DNA of 64,000 nt from JAIBJN01 sp963699495 (lineage in GTDB: Bacteria > Actinomycetota > Thermoleophilia > Gaiellales > Gaiellaceae), in contig CAVOUB010000005.1 in assembly GCA_963699495.1 (NCBI GenBank), forward strand, positions 434,001 through 498,000, written 5' to 3'. Within the stretch, counting starts at the first letter, position 1. Each line of letters begins with the position of its first letter. Below, piece by piece: positions 31,014-39,968 of this stretch. A model generated the notes under the pieces. That model ran no database searches. It was not told the origin of the DNA and saw only the letters and a program-made list of their open reading frames with translations. Both the position numbers and the translations under genes were made by a program.

Positions 31014-34013
31014 ATGACCAAGCTCTTCGGCATCCCGGTGGACACCCTGCTGGTCGTCCTCCTCGCAGCGCTGGCCGTCGCCCTGGGCATCGTCGGCTTC
31101 CTGGCAGTCCGGCACCCGGTGCTGGTCAAGCTCGGGGTCCGCAACGTGGGTCGCCGGCGCGGGCGGACGGCGCTCATCGTCGTCGGGCTGATGCTGGGGA
31201 CGACGATCGTCGCCACCGCCTTGACGACCGGCGACACGATGAGCCACACGATCCGGGGAACCGCCGTGAGGACGCTCGGCCAGACGGACGAGCTTGTGTC
31301 GGCCAAGGGCACCGAGATCAGTCTGGGCACGGGGCTCGGCTCGGCAACCGGAGTCGAGTACTTCGACGAGTCGGTGGTGGCGCGCATCGACCAGGTGCTG
31401 GCCGACACCGGCCTCACCGACGGCGTCACCCCAGCGATCATCGAGCAGATCGCGGTGCAGGCACCGGTCCAGCGGCAGACCGAGCCTCGCGTGACCCTCT
31501 TCGCCGCCGATCCCGAGCGGATGGACGGCTTTGGCACGATCGAGGGAACCGACGGCGACGTCACGCTCGCCGATCTCGGCGGGAGCGAGGTCTTCCTGAA
31601 CAGGGACGCGGCCGACGAGCTGGGGGTCAGCCGCGGCGACCGCGTGCTCATCTTCGCCGGAGGTCCCCCGCTCCGCGTGACCGTGAAGGACATCGTGCGC
31701 TACGAGGGCGCGGGAACCTCGGGCTCTGCGCTCTTCCTCCCGCTTGCCGAGGCGCAGGCTTTCGTCGGGCGTCCCGGCCAGGTGCGCCATGTCCTCATCT
31801 CGAACCGCGGCGACGAATGGACCGGCGCCGGAGTCACCGACGAGGTCGTCGACCGGCTGGAGCCTGCGCTCGCTCCGCTCGGCCTCGACGTCGACCCGGC
31901 CAAGAGCGACGCCATCGAAGCGGCGGACGTCGAGGGCAGCGCCTTCATGGCCTTCTTCACGACCTTCGGCTCATTCTCGATCGCAGCCGGGATCCTGCTC
32001 ATCTTCCTGGTCTTCGTGATGCTTGCGACCGAGCGCCGGGGCGAGCTCGGGATTGCCCGCGCGATCGGCACGCGGCGCGGCCACCTCGTGCAGACCTTCA
32101 CCTTCGAAGGCATGGCCTACGACCTCGTCGCCGCGCTCGTCGGGGCTCTCTTCGGCGCTGCCGTCGCCTTCGTGATGGTGTTCGTGATGGCACAGGCGTT
32201 CGACGCCGCCGCCGGCGAGAGCCTGGACATCAGGTTCGCGGTGACGCCGAGAAGCCTGGCGATCGCATATGCGCTCGGCGTCCTACTGACGCTCGCGGTC
32301 GTCGCGGTCTCGGCCTGGCGCGTGAGCACGATGACGATCTCGGCGGCCATCCGGAATCTTCCGGAGCCGCCCTCTCACAAGCACCGCCGCCGGCTCGTGC
32401 TGGCGGCCATCGGGCTCTCGCTCGGAGCGCTGCTGACGCTCTCCGGCCTGACCGGAGACGCCTTCACGCCGACGATGCTCGGCATCTCCCTGATCCTCGT
32501 CAGCCTCGTTCCCGTCCTGCGGGCCCTCGGCGTCTCCGAACGGCTTGCCTACACCAGCTGCGGGCTCACGATCGTCGTGCTCCTGATGCTGCCGTGGCGC
32601 ATCTGGGAAACCGTGCTCGGGCCGCTGTCCATGGACTTCTCGACCTGGATCGCCGCAGGCCTGATGATCGTCGTCGGCGCCGTCTGGGTGATCGTCTTCA
32701 ACGCCGACCTCCTCCTGGGGCTCGCCATGGGGATTTTCGGGCGCATCCGTCGCCTTGCCCCCGTCCTCAAGATCTCGATGGCGTACCCACTGGCAAACCG
32801 CTTCCGCACGGGCACCACCCTCGCCATGTTCACGCTCGTGGTCTTCACGCTCGTGACCGGCACGGCGGCGAACGGCTCCTTCGTCCACGCCCTCCAGAAC
32901 GAGGAGGTCTTCGGCGGCGGCTTCGACGTCCGGGCGAGCGCGGGCGGCGGCACGCCCGTCACAGACGTCGAGCGAGCGGTCTCCCAGTCGCCCGACCTGC
33001 AGGCCGACGACTTCCTGGTTTCCGCATCGCAGTCGTTCCTGCCCATCGACGCAGCCCAGACCGGTACCGGGCGGGAGCTCGAGCCGTACGTCGTGCGTGG
33101 CCTCGACGCCGCCTTCCTCCGGCACACGACCTTCGACCTCGGGAAGATCGCCGAGGGCTACGGCACCTCCGCCGACGTCTGGAAGGCGATTGCGTCACAG
33201 CCCGGGCTGGCCGTCGTCGACAGCACTGTCGTGCCCCGGCGGGACAACTTCAACTTCGCCCCGCCGACCGACTTCCGGCTCACCGGCTTCTACTTCGACG
33301 AGGGCCCGTTCGAGCCGATCGACGTCCAGGTGCGCGACCGGCAGACGGGGAAGAGCGTCAAGGTGACGATCATCGGGATCCTGTCCGAGACGACGCCGCT
33401 CGAGATGGCCGGCATCTCGACGTCGCAGAAGACGCTCAACCAGGCCTTTCCCGGCCGGGCGTACCCGACCATCTTCTACTTCGACCTCGCGCCCGGAGTC
33501 GACGCGACAGCGACGGCGACGCGGCTGGAGTCCGCCTTCCTCGCCAACGGCCTGGAGGCCGAGTCGGTCGGGGACGTGATGCGGAAGGCCACCGACGCGT
33601 CGATCACCTTCAACCGGTTGATCCAGGGCTTCATGGGGCTCGGGCTGCTCGTCGGCGTCGCCGCTCTGGGCGTCATCAGCGCCCGCTCGGTCGTCGAGCG
33701 CCGCCAGCAGATCGGGGTCATGCGCGCCATCGGCTTCAGGCGCGGGATGGTGGAGGCTTCGTTCCTGCTCGAGTCCTCCTTCATCGCGCTGACCTCGATC
33801 GTGGCCGGCACCCTGCTCGGCCTCCTGCTGGCGCGGAACATCATCGGCGACGTGCGCCGGCAGCCGAGCTGGGAGAACATCACGCTCGTCGTCCCCTGGG
33901 TCAACCTGGCGGTCATCTTCCTGCTGGTCTACGCGGTCGCGATGATCGCGACGGTCGCACCGGCCCGCCGGGCCGCGCGGGTGCGCCCCGCGGAGGCGCT
34001 CCGCTACGAGTGA
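31014..34013 (+). CDS. FtsX/MacB-type ABC permease with two permease domains
   Basis: 999 residues. An N-terminal membrane segment (about 8-30) is followed by a second one with the positively charged NVGRRRGRTALIVVGLMLGTT start typical of FtsX permeases, and then a large extracytoplasmic domain. The first FtsX domain lies about 310-450 (ERRGELGIARAIGTRRGHLVQTF) and the second at the C-terminus about 870-995 (ERRQQIGVMRAIGFRRGMVEASF, then MIATVAPARRAARVRPAEALRYE). This single-chain duplicated form pairs with one ATPase dimer. Likely efflux or lipid release from the membrane. Confidence 0.9.
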   Translation: MTKLFGIPVDTLLVVLLAALAVALGIVGFLAVRHPVLVKLGVRNVGRRRGRTALIVVGLMLGTTIVATALTTGDTMSHTIRGTAVRTLGQTDELVSAKGTEISLGTGLGSATGVEYFDESVVARIDQVLADTGLTDGVTPAIIEQIAVQAPVQRQTEPRVTLFAADPERMDGFGTIEGTDGDVTLADLGGSEVFLNRDAADELGVSRGDRVLIFAGGPPLRVTVKDIVRYEGAGTSGSALFLPLAEAQAFVGRPGQVRHVLISNRGDEWTGAGVTDEVVDRLEPALAPLGLDVDPAKSDAIEAADVEGSAFMAFFTTFGSFSIAAGILLIFLVFVMLATERRGELGIARAIGTRRGHLVQTFTFEGMAYDLVAALVGALFGAAVAFVMVFVMAQAFDAAAGESLDIRFAVTPRSLAIAYALGVLLTLAVVAVSAWRVSTMTISAAIRNLPEPPSHKHRRRLVLAAIGLSLGALLTLSGLTGDAFTPTMLGISLILVSLVPVLRALGVSERLAYTSCGLTIVVLLMLPWRIWETVLGPLSMDFSTWIAAGLMIVVGAVWVIVFNADLLLGLAMGIFGRIRRLAPVLKISMAYPLANRFRTGTTLAMFTLVVFTLVTGTAANGSFVHALQNEEVFGGGFDVRASAGGGTPVTDVERAVSQSPDLQADDFLVSASQSFLPIDAAQTGTGRELEPYVVRGLDAAFLRHTTFDLGKIAEGYGTSADVWKAIASQPGLAVVDSTVVPRRDNFNFAPPTDFRLTGFYFDEGPFEPIDVQVRDRQTGKSVKVTIIGILSETTPLEMAGISTSQKTLNQAFPGRAYPTIFYFDLAPGVDATATATRLESAFLANGLEAESVGDVMRKATDASITFNRLIQGFMGLGLLVGVAALGVISARSVVERRQQIGVMRAIGFRRGMVEASFLLESSFIALTSIVAGTLLGLLLARNIIGDVRRQPSWENITLVVPWVNLAVIFLLVYAVAMIATVAPARRAARVRPAEALRYE

Positions 34014-34016
34014 CGC

Positions 34017-34031
34017 TGCGGGAAACCCGCG
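34017..34031. promoter_or_regulatory. TGCGG-GAAAC-CCGCG dyad upstream of the NirK-like gene
   Basis: Starts 121 bases before the NirK-like ATG at 34138. The same 10-mer TGCGGGAAAC begins 120 bases before the membrane protein gene at 35580. In the same region TCATACGG is directly repeated at 34059-34066 and 34097-34104. Candidate regulator site; it could alternatively be part of a weak terminator for the permease gene that ends at 34013. Confidence 0.45.
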
Positions 34032-34137
34032 GCGAGCCTGCGGGGAGTACGTGACGGGTCATACGGCTTCGCGCGGAGGCTGAAACCGGCACGCCCTCAT
34101 ACGGTCAACTCAACGCTTAACCGTTAGGAGACAGACG

Positions 34138-35295
34138 ATGGCGTCCCACCCCGCTTCTGCGCCCTACCGCCCGGCTGAGAGCGACTCGGGCGCGTTCTTC
34201 AAAGTTGCCGCAATCCTGCTCGGCTTCGCCGTCGCGGTAGTCGGGCTGTTCGCGCTGCTGCTGTGGTCCGACGCCCGCGCGGCCGCTGACGAAAGTGCCG
34301 GCACGGCCGCCCAGACAGCGGGCGAGCCCGCCGCGGTCCACCAGATGGCGGATCACAACACAGCGCTGCCCCTCGACAGCTTTGCCGGCGTGGTTCCCGA
34401 GAACGCGAAAGAGCTGGCCGAGGCCCATGCAGCGACCGACGCGGCTCTTCCCGCAGTCCCCGCAGGCGACCTCGTCAAGGTCCACATGACCCTGAAGGAC
34501 ATGGTCGTCGAGGTGGCGCCGGGAGTGAAGTACAACACCTGGGCGTTCGACGGCCACGGCGCTCCCGGCCCGATCGTCCACGTCCGCGAGGGCCAGACGG
34601 TCGAGATGACGCTGACAAACGGAGGCTCGATCCCGCATTCGATCGACTTCCATGCGGCACGCATCGCCCCAAACGTCGCCTTCAGGGACGTCGCTCCCGG
34701 CGAGTCCTTCACATTCCGCTTCACGGCCAGCGATCCCGGTGTCTTCATGTACCACTGCGGCACCAAGCCGGTGCTCGCCCACATCGCGAACGGGATGTAC
34801 GGCGCAATCGTCGTCGACCCTGCGAAGCCCCTGCCCAAGGCCGACCATGAGTACGTGCTCGTCGCCAGCGAGTGGTACATGGACGGCGACGGGATCGAAA
34901 AGCCGGCCAGCCTCAACATGGACAAGGCGCGCGCGATGGCGCCCGATTGGACGACGTTCAACGGCTACGCCAATCAGTACGTCACCCACCCGCTGACCTC
35001 GAAGCCCGGCGAGACGGTGCGCTTCTACGTGGTCGCCGCCGGGCCGACCCTGGACACCGACTTCCACGTCGTCGGCACGCTCTTCAACCGCGCCTGGGTC
35101 AACGCCGACGTGACGAACCCGCCCCAGAACGGCGTCCAGACGGTGCTCGTTCCGGCAGGCGGAGGCGGCATCTTCGACGTGAAGATCGACCAGCCGGGCC
35201 TCTACCCATTCGTCAGCCACGCCTTCGCCCACGTCGACCTCGGCCAGGTCGGCCTGCTCCAGGTCGGCAACGTCAAGGGGACGATGTCCCACTGA
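34138..35295 (+). CDS. Copper nitrite reductase-like (NirK) two-cupredoxin protein
   Basis: 385 residues; ATG behind TAGGAGA. A membrane anchor or uncleaved signal covers about 22-43, placing the protein outside the membrane. Two cupredoxin domains follow. Type 1 copper ligands His167, Cys207, His215 and Met220 (HSIDFHA, YHC, AHIANGM) and type 2 ligands His172, His206 and His361 are present. So are the catalytic Asp170 and the domain-2 His310 (TDFHVVG), the full NirK set. It should reduce nitrite to NO; some homologues are general multicopper oxidases. A 15-bp hairpin follows. The dyad at 34017 may link it to the stress regulon. Confidence 0.85.
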   Translation: MASHPASAPYRPAESDSGAFFKVAAILLGFAVAVVGLFALLLWSDARAAADESAGTAAQTAGEPAAVHQMADHNTALPLDSFAGVVPENAKELAEAHAATDAALPAVPAGDLVKVHMTLKDMVVEVAPGVKYNTWAFDGHGAPGPIVHVREGQTVEMTLTNGGSIPHSIDFHAARIAPNVAFRDVAPGESFTFRFTASDPGVFMYHCGTKPVLAHIANGMYGAIVVDPAKPLPKADHEYVLVASEWYMDGDGIEKPASLNMDKARAMAPDWTTFNGYANQYVTHPLTSKPGETVRFYVVAAGPTLDTDFHVVGTLFNRAWVNADVTNPPQNGVQTVLVPAGGGGIFDVKIDQPGLYPFVSHAFAHVDLGQVGLLQVGNVKGTMSH

Positions 35296-35302
35296 CCACC
35301 CG

Positions 35303-35339
35303 AGTCGCGGAAGCCGCTGGTGGGGCGGCTTCCGCGACT
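35303..35339 (+). terminator. Perfect 15-bp hairpin after the NirK-like gene
   Basis: 35303-35317 pairs perfectly with 35325-35339 around a 7-base loop, starting 8 bases after the stop. A second, 9-bp hairpin (35397-35405 with 35410-35418) lies in the same 284-base gap, which otherwise holds only the TGCGG element at 35460. Confidence 0.65.
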
Positions 35340-35459
35340 GCACCTCAGCGCCGCTCGGATCCGCTGGACCTGGTGTTCCGAGCCAAGCCGGACTGGGCCC
35401 GGGAGCTCGCTCCCGGGCGCCTCTGCAAGCGTGCGCGCGAGCTCGATCCGGTGCCCGAC

Positions 35460-35474
35460 TGCGGGAAACCCGTA
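35460..35474. promoter_or_regulatory. TGCGG-GAAAC-CCGTA element upstream of the membrane protein gene
   Basis: CTGCGGGAAACCCG here repeats the element at 34017 exactly over 14 bases and is placed the same distance (120 against 121 bases) from the downstream start codon, suggesting common control of the NirK-like gene and the gene at 35580. Confidence 0.45.
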
Positions 35475-35579
35475 GCCGGACGGCGGTCGGCCCGCAGCGA
35501 AGGTCGGCGGCGCCCCCGATGGCCCCGGTCGCTTCTGCGGCGAAGCTCAGCCAGTCCAAACTGGAAGGGAGAATTGAAA

Positions 35580-36210
35580 ATGACGAAGCGCAAGGTGTTC
35601 GAGTACGGGGGTTACGCCGCAAGTGTTCTGCTGATCGCCTTCGGCATCGGGGCGCTCTGGCTGAGCTTCGACGCGCGAAGCACGGTTGGAGACGAGCTCA
35701 AGCGCGAGCAGATCGTCGGCTCGGAAGACATGAGCCCGTCCGCAATTCAAGCGGGGATCGACGAAGCGGGCCTGACCGGCGTGTCGGCACCCGTCGTGCG
35801 ACGTGGCCGACCAGCCCATCGAGACCGGCTCGGATGCACGCTGCTTCTCGCAGTACATGCGCATCCACGCTCTCGAGTCCTCGGGAGGCCTGACCTACGC
35901 ACAGATGGGCCGCTTCCTGGCGGCTGACGACCCCGAGAATCCCGCTGGGACGAGCGACGAGGCCGCAGCCCTGACCGACGACGAGGGCAATCCGGTCCCG
36001 AACCAGGCCCGGAACACCTGGGTGACCGAGACCTCGCTGTCCACGGCGCTCAACCTCTCGTACCTGGCCGAGCAGCTCGCGCTCTTCGGAATCGTCGTCG
36101 GGATCGCGCTGATCCTGACCGGCATCGGGTTCTTCGTGCTCGCACTCGGCGGCGCTCTTCGCCACTCGGAGGCCGAAGACTCGGTTGCCAAGAAGGCGGC
36201 TATCGCCTAG
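35580..36210 (+). CDS. Two-TM membrane protein next to the NirK-like gene, one frameshift
   Basis: About 209 residues if repaired. ATG at 35580 follows GGGAGAAT. A membrane segment lies near the N-terminus (GGYAASVLLIAFGIGALWL) and another near the C-terminus (ALFGIVVGIALILTGIGFFVLALGGAL). Between them is an extracytoplasmic domain with CDVADQPIETGSDARCFSQYMRIHALE, including two Cys. The joint needs removal of one G near 35791. I do not recognise the family. The shared upstream element and adjacency suggest that it works with the copper protein, perhaps as an electron or membrane partner; that is inference. Confidence 0.6.
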
Positions 36211-36296
36211 CCGCCCCCTTCCCCGACAAGACTGCCGGGTCGCCGGTTCCCCCACCGGCGGCCCGGCGGTCGTTTCGGCGCGGGTAGCCTGGAGCC

Positions 36297-36608
36297 GTGA
36301 GCGCTGAGCCCGAGTCGCCGCGGCGCATCCTCTTCGGCGAGGAGCTGGGCGGGGACCCACCGCTGCTGCAGCTCCTGGCCGAGGCGCAGGTGCATCTCCA
36401 GGCGCTGGCGGAGCGCTTCGCCGCCGAGCTACCCGCAGACGAGCAGTTCGAGCTCCTCGACGAGGCGCTGGACGAGTTGGATGCGGCGCTGGAGCGGGTT
36501 CGCGAGGCGCGGGCGAAGCTCGCGCGCATCGAGGTCCGGCTCGCCACCTCCTACGAGAACGCGGTCGCGCGAATCCGCCAGGCCGAGCGGGAGACCGACG
36601 CGGGCTAG
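36297..36608 (+). CDS. Small helical/coiled-coil protein, unrecognised
   Basis: 103 residues from GTG. After a short Pro-rich start it is almost entirely helical and acidic, with heptad-like Leu/Ala spacing (LLQLLAEAQVHLQALAERFAAEL, LDEALDELDAALERVREARAKLARIE), so a coiled coil is likely. It overlaps the convergent HerA-like ATPase gene by four bases. No family is recognised and no ribosome site is clear. Confidence 0.55.
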   Translation: MSAEPESPRRILFGEELGGDPPLLQLLAEAQVHLQALAERFAAELPADEQFELLDEALDELDAALERVREARAKLARIEVRLATSYENAVARIRQAERETDAG

Positions 36609-38107
36609 GAGGGCCTGGCGGCCCAGTCGGCGGGGACGTCCCCGCCGCCCTCCTCGCTGACGCGCGCACCGAACTGCAGGAGCGCCGGGTGCGGCGAGAT
36701 CTTGCCGGCCGCGAGCGACTCTCCCTGGCGGAAGGTCGTCGCGCGGCTCAGGAGGCTCTGAGGCACGAAGGAGAAGACGTCCCCCACGAAGCCGAGGTCG
36801 GCGGTCGAGTTCATGCGCATCAGCAGCAGGTTGTCGCACTGCGAGAGCACGTTCTCGTGCACCTTGTGGGGGCGCTGGGTGGAGACGAGCAGGTAGAGGC
36901 CGAACTTGCGGCCCTCGCCGGCGATACGCACCGCGTGCTCGGTGGCGAGGGCGGTGAGCGGGTCCTCAGGATCCTGCGGGCAGACGTTGTGAGCCTCGTC
37001 GATGACGACGAGGACCGGCGAGCGGTCGGTGCGGCGCTCCCAGAGCCTGCCGAGGATCGCCTCGGCCACGAGCGCCTGCTCCCCTCGCGTGCCCAGCGAG
37101 CCGAGGTCGACGACGAGGCAGCGCACGCTCGGGTCGACTGCGTCCTCGAGGATCGAGCCCTTCACGCCGCGCGACCACACGTCCCAACCGAGGACGCCGA
37201 GGTTCTCGGCGCGGCTGACGAGCCTGCGCTCGTCGACTCCGCCGGAAGCGGCGAGATCCACCAGCGTCGAGGGCTTCCATTGCTCCAAGGCTGCGGTGAG
37301 CGCCGCGTACTCCTCCCGATCGGCGATCGGGTCGAGCCGGAGCACGGCGGCCTGGGCCGCCGAGCTGAGTTCAGGGAACGCCAGCTGGAGCGGCTCTCCC
37401 CCGCCGGCGCGCGTCCGCACCGACACCGTCCCGGCCACACCGCTGTAGCGCGAGGCGAGCCCTTCGTCCGCGCCGTCCCGCACGCGCCCGAGGCGGACGA
37501 AGTCCGAGTTCGGGTCGAGGATGAGGATGCGCAGGTCGGTCTCGAGCAGGAGCTGCTCGAGGACGAGCCCGAGCGAGTACGTCTTCCCCGACCCGGACTG
37601 GCCGCAGAGGAAGGTGTGCCGGTCGAAGCCGCCGGCGTCCAGCGAGAAGGGGACTCCCCGCGCGAGGACGAGCTCGCCGACCTCGAGGCTCGCGCGTTGT
37701 GGGCGCGTCCTTTCGAGCCAGGCGCCGACCTCCTCCGGCTCGGCAGGGCGCGCGGTCGCGTCGTGGAACGGGGCGCCGTCTCCCTCGAGCACCACCCCTT
37801 CGCCCTGCGCAAAGCGGAGCACCATCTGATTGTGCGCAGCGAGGTCCTCTCCCAGCGAGACCGCCAGGTCGGGCCCCTCGCTGCTCGCGGACTCGAGCGT
37901 GATCACCTGGCCGAGCCGCGGCTCGATCCCGTTCTCGAGCACGACGTAACCACCCGACTGGAACGCGAGGTCGTGCAGCGACGCCTGGAAGGTGAAGCGC
38001 CGCCCGTCGACTGACGTGGCCAGCGGGACGATCGCCCGCTCGAGGTCCCGGCGGAGATCGCGGTACTCGTCGAGCCGGCGGTCGAGCTCCTCCTGGGGCG
38101 CGCTCAC
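36605..38107 (-). CDS. HerA-like/DUF87 ATP-binding protein
   Basis: 500 residues; GTG at 38105-38107 overlaps the RicT stop. A small N-terminal beta domain precedes a FtsK-HerA ATPase core: Walker A FLCGQSGSGKTYSLG (near 165), LRILILDPNSDFVRLG, Walker B VLVVIDEAHNV and sensor STQRPHKV. C-terminal FVPQSLLSRATTFRQGESLAAG is typical of HerA ATPases. HerA works with NurA in DNA end processing in archaea and in defence systems; here it is last in a tmk-holB-ricT operon and no NurA is seen, so a housekeeping DNA translocase role is more likely. Confidence 0.85.
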   Translation of the reverse strand: MSAPQEELDRRLDEYRDLRRDLERAIVPLATSVDGRRFTFQASLHDLAFQSGGYVVLENGIEPRLGQVITLESASSEGPDLAVSLGEDLAAHNQMVLRFAQGEGVVLEGDGAPFHDATARPAEPEEVGAWLERTRPQRASLEVGELVLARGVPFSLDAGGFDRHTFLCGQSGSGKTYSLGLVLEQLLLETDLRILILDPNSDFVRLGRVRDGADEGLASRYSGVAGTVSVRTRAGGGEPLQLAFPELSSAAQAAVLRLDPIADREEYAALTAALEQWKPSTLVDLAASGGVDERRLVSRAENLGVLGWDVWSRGVKGSILEDAVDPSVRCLVVDLGSLGTRGEQALVAEAILGRLWERRTDRSPVLVVIDEAHNVCPQDPEDPLTALATEHAVRIAGEGRKFGLYLLVSTQRPHKVHENVLSQCDNLLLMRMNSTADLGFVGDVFSFVPQSLLSRATTFRQGESLAAGKISPHPALLQFGARVSEEGGGDVPADWAARPS

Positions 38108-38904
38108 GCCACCTCGCGACACTCGTCGACGGCGACGTCGAGCCCGGCCGCGCCGTCCTCGAACTCGACCGTGCACGCGTCTTCCATGACCTTGTAGCCG
38201 GTCACCAGGCCTTCGCCGTGCGGCGTGCTCACGCGCCGGCCGACCCGCGGGGCCCGGTCGCGGAAGCTCCTGTAGAGCGGATGCTCGAAGGCGAGGCAGC
38301 AGCGGAGTCGGCCGCAGAGCCCGGTGATGCGACCGGAGCTCATGGGGAGGTCCTGATCCTTGGCCATCCGCAGCGTGATCGGCTGCTCGTGGGTCGGGTA
38401 GCGGCGGGAGCACTGCCCGCCCCCGCAGAGGCCGTGGTCGCCGCACAGGCGCGCGCATTCGCGCGGGCCGACGGAGCGCAGCTCCACTCGGCGGTGCAGG
38501 CGGTCACGCAGAGCGGACTGAAGCTTCGCCGCGTCGGGCCGGTGCTCGGCCTCGTAGGAGAAGACGAGGCGCGAGCCGTCGAAGACGAGCTCGGCAGCCA
38601 CTGGCTTCAGCGCCACCCCGTGCTCCTTGACCACGTCTCGGAAGACCCGCATCGCCCGCCTGGCCTCGTCGCGGTTGGTCGACGCGGTCTCGAGATCGAC
38701 CTCGGTCGCCCGCCTGATCACCTTCTTCAGCGGTGCGCCCGGATCGTCCTCCAGCTCCTGAGCCGCTTGCACGACACGGCCGAGCTCCTGGCCGCGTGAG
38801 GTCTGGCACACGACCTTCTCGTTCCAGGCGAGCTCGAGCCCGCCCGGGTCGAACGAGTAGACCTTGCCGCCGGGCGAGAACACCACCCCAACCGCGATCG
38901 TCAT
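38104..38904 (-). CDS. ricT: PSP1 domain protein RicT (YaaT)
   Basis: 266 residues; ATG overlaps the holB stop. The PSP1 domain starts KVYSFDPGGLELAWNEKVVC, and the Cys-rich block CARLCGDHGLCGGGQCSRRYPTHEQPITLRMAKDQDLPMSSGRITGLCGRLRCCLAFE contains the cysteines that bind [4Fe-4S] in Bacillus RicT. In Bacillus it belongs to the RicAFT complex that affects RNase Y-dependent mRNA processing. Its place directly after holB and tmk is conserved in many Gram-positive genomes, supporting the call. Confidence 0.92.
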   Translation of the reverse strand: MTIAVGVVFSPGGKVYSFDPGGLELAWNEKVVCQTSRGQELGRVVQAAQELEDDPGAPLKKVIRRATEVDLETASTNRDEARRAMRVFRDVVKEHGVALKPVAAELVFDGSRLVFSYEAEHRPDAAKLQSALRDRLHRRVELRSVGPRECARLCGDHGLCGGGQCSRRYPTHEQPITLRMAKDQDLPMSSGRITGLCGRLRCCLAFEHPLYRSFRDRAPRVGRRVSTPHGEGLVTGYKVMEDACTVEFEDGAAGLDVAVDECREVA

Positions 38905-39968
38905 GGTTGCAGTGTGCCTCCGAGCTCGCGCCGGAGCCGCACGAACAGCGCCTCGAGCGTCAGTCCCGGCTGGACGTTGAACTCGAACGAGCGCCACACG
39001 TCGCGCACGGTCGAGGCCGCGCGCTCGGCCCCGAGGCCTCGCTCGGGAAGCCCGTCCGCGGAGAGCTGCGCGAGCTTGTCGGAGTTGAGGACGGCCCCCT
39101 CGGCCCCGGCGGCGACGACCATCAGGTCGCGATACCAGCCGGAGAGGAGGTCGAGCGCGTCCAGCACCTCCTCGCGCTCGGCGCCCCGCCCGGCGCGCTT
39201 GCCACGCTGCTCGGTCTCGCGCGGCGTCTCGGACGGGAACGGCTCGGCCTCGGCCTCGGCCTTGGCCCGCGCCCCACGCTCCTGCGCGAGGTCGGTGACG
39301 ACGCGCGAGGCCTTGCCGGGATCGAACGCAGGATCGAGGTAGACGGAGCGCGCCAGCTCGACCAGGCCGTCGCGCCGTTGCTCGGCGTCCGGGTCGAGCA
39401 GCCGTTCGGCGCGGTCCAGCCGCCCGGCGGCGACCCGCGCGAGCGCGTCGAGCGGCTCGCCCCGCAGCCCGCGGGAGGAGAGGAACGCCTTGATCGCACG
39501 CTGGGAGAGCCGGCGGAAGGGCACGAGCTGGCACCGCGACCGGATGGTCGGCGGAAGCAAGCCGAGCTCGTCGGCGACGAGCACGATCACCGCGTACGGA
39601 GGGGGCTCCTCGAGATCCTTGAGCAGCGCGTCCGCGGCGTCCTCGTTCAGCAGGTGCGCGCGGAGGACCAGGTAGACACGGCGCTCGGCCTCGAACGGGC
39701 GCATGTGCAGGTCGCGCCGGAGCTCCCGGATCGGATCGATGCGGATCTGGTCGCCGAGCGGCTCGAGGACGTAGAGGTCGGGATGGACGCCCCGCCCGAC
39801 CCGGTCCGGGTCGCCGAGCAGCTCCGCCGCGAAGGCGAACGCGGCCCGGCGCTTGCCGACCCCCCGCGGCCCGTGGAACAGGTAGGCGTGCGCCGGCCCC
39901 TCGGCCAGCGCGGCGCGGAGGAGGCGCTTGGCCTCGTCCTGCTCAGGGAAGGTCTCGAAGCTGTCCAC
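38901..39968 (-). CDS. holB: DNA polymerase III subunit delta'
   Basis: 355 residues; GTG at 39966-39968 gives a 26-base overlap with tmk. AAA+ clamp-loader subunit: modified P-loop FHGPRGVGKRRAAFAFA, then QIRIDPIRELRRDL, VYLVLRAHLLNEDAADALLKDLEEPPPYAVIVLVA and the sensor TIRSRCQLVPFR. The zinc-binding cysteines common in bacterial delta' are absent, as often in actinobacteria. An Ala/Glu-rich linker (about 245-280) precedes the C-terminal helical domain. It helps load the sliding clamp. Context tmk-holB-ricT is classic. Confidence 0.92.
   Translation of the reverse strand: MDSFETFPEQDEAKRLLRAALAEGPAHAYLFHGPRGVGKRRAAFAFAAELLGDPDRVGRGVHPDLYVLEPLGDQIRIDPIRELRRDLHMRPFEAERRVYLVLRAHLLNEDAADALLKDLEEPPPYAVIVLVADELGLLPPTIRSRCQLVPFRRLSQRAIKAFLSSRGLRGEPLDALARVAAGRLDRAERLLDPDAEQRRDGLVELARSVYLDPAFDPGKASRVVTDLAQERGARAKAEAEAEPFPSETPRETEQRGKRAGRGAEREEVLDALDLLSGWYRDLMVVAAGAEGAVLNSDKLAQLSADGLPERGLGAERAASTVRDVWRSFEFNVQPGLTLEALFVRLRRELGGTLQP

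Noticed and set aside
36605..38107. HerA-like ATPase as part of an anti-phage HerA-nuclease system
   Set aside because: No NurA, DUF4297 or SIR2 partner is adjacent, and the gene is coupled to tmk-holB-ricT, so a defence role has no support here.
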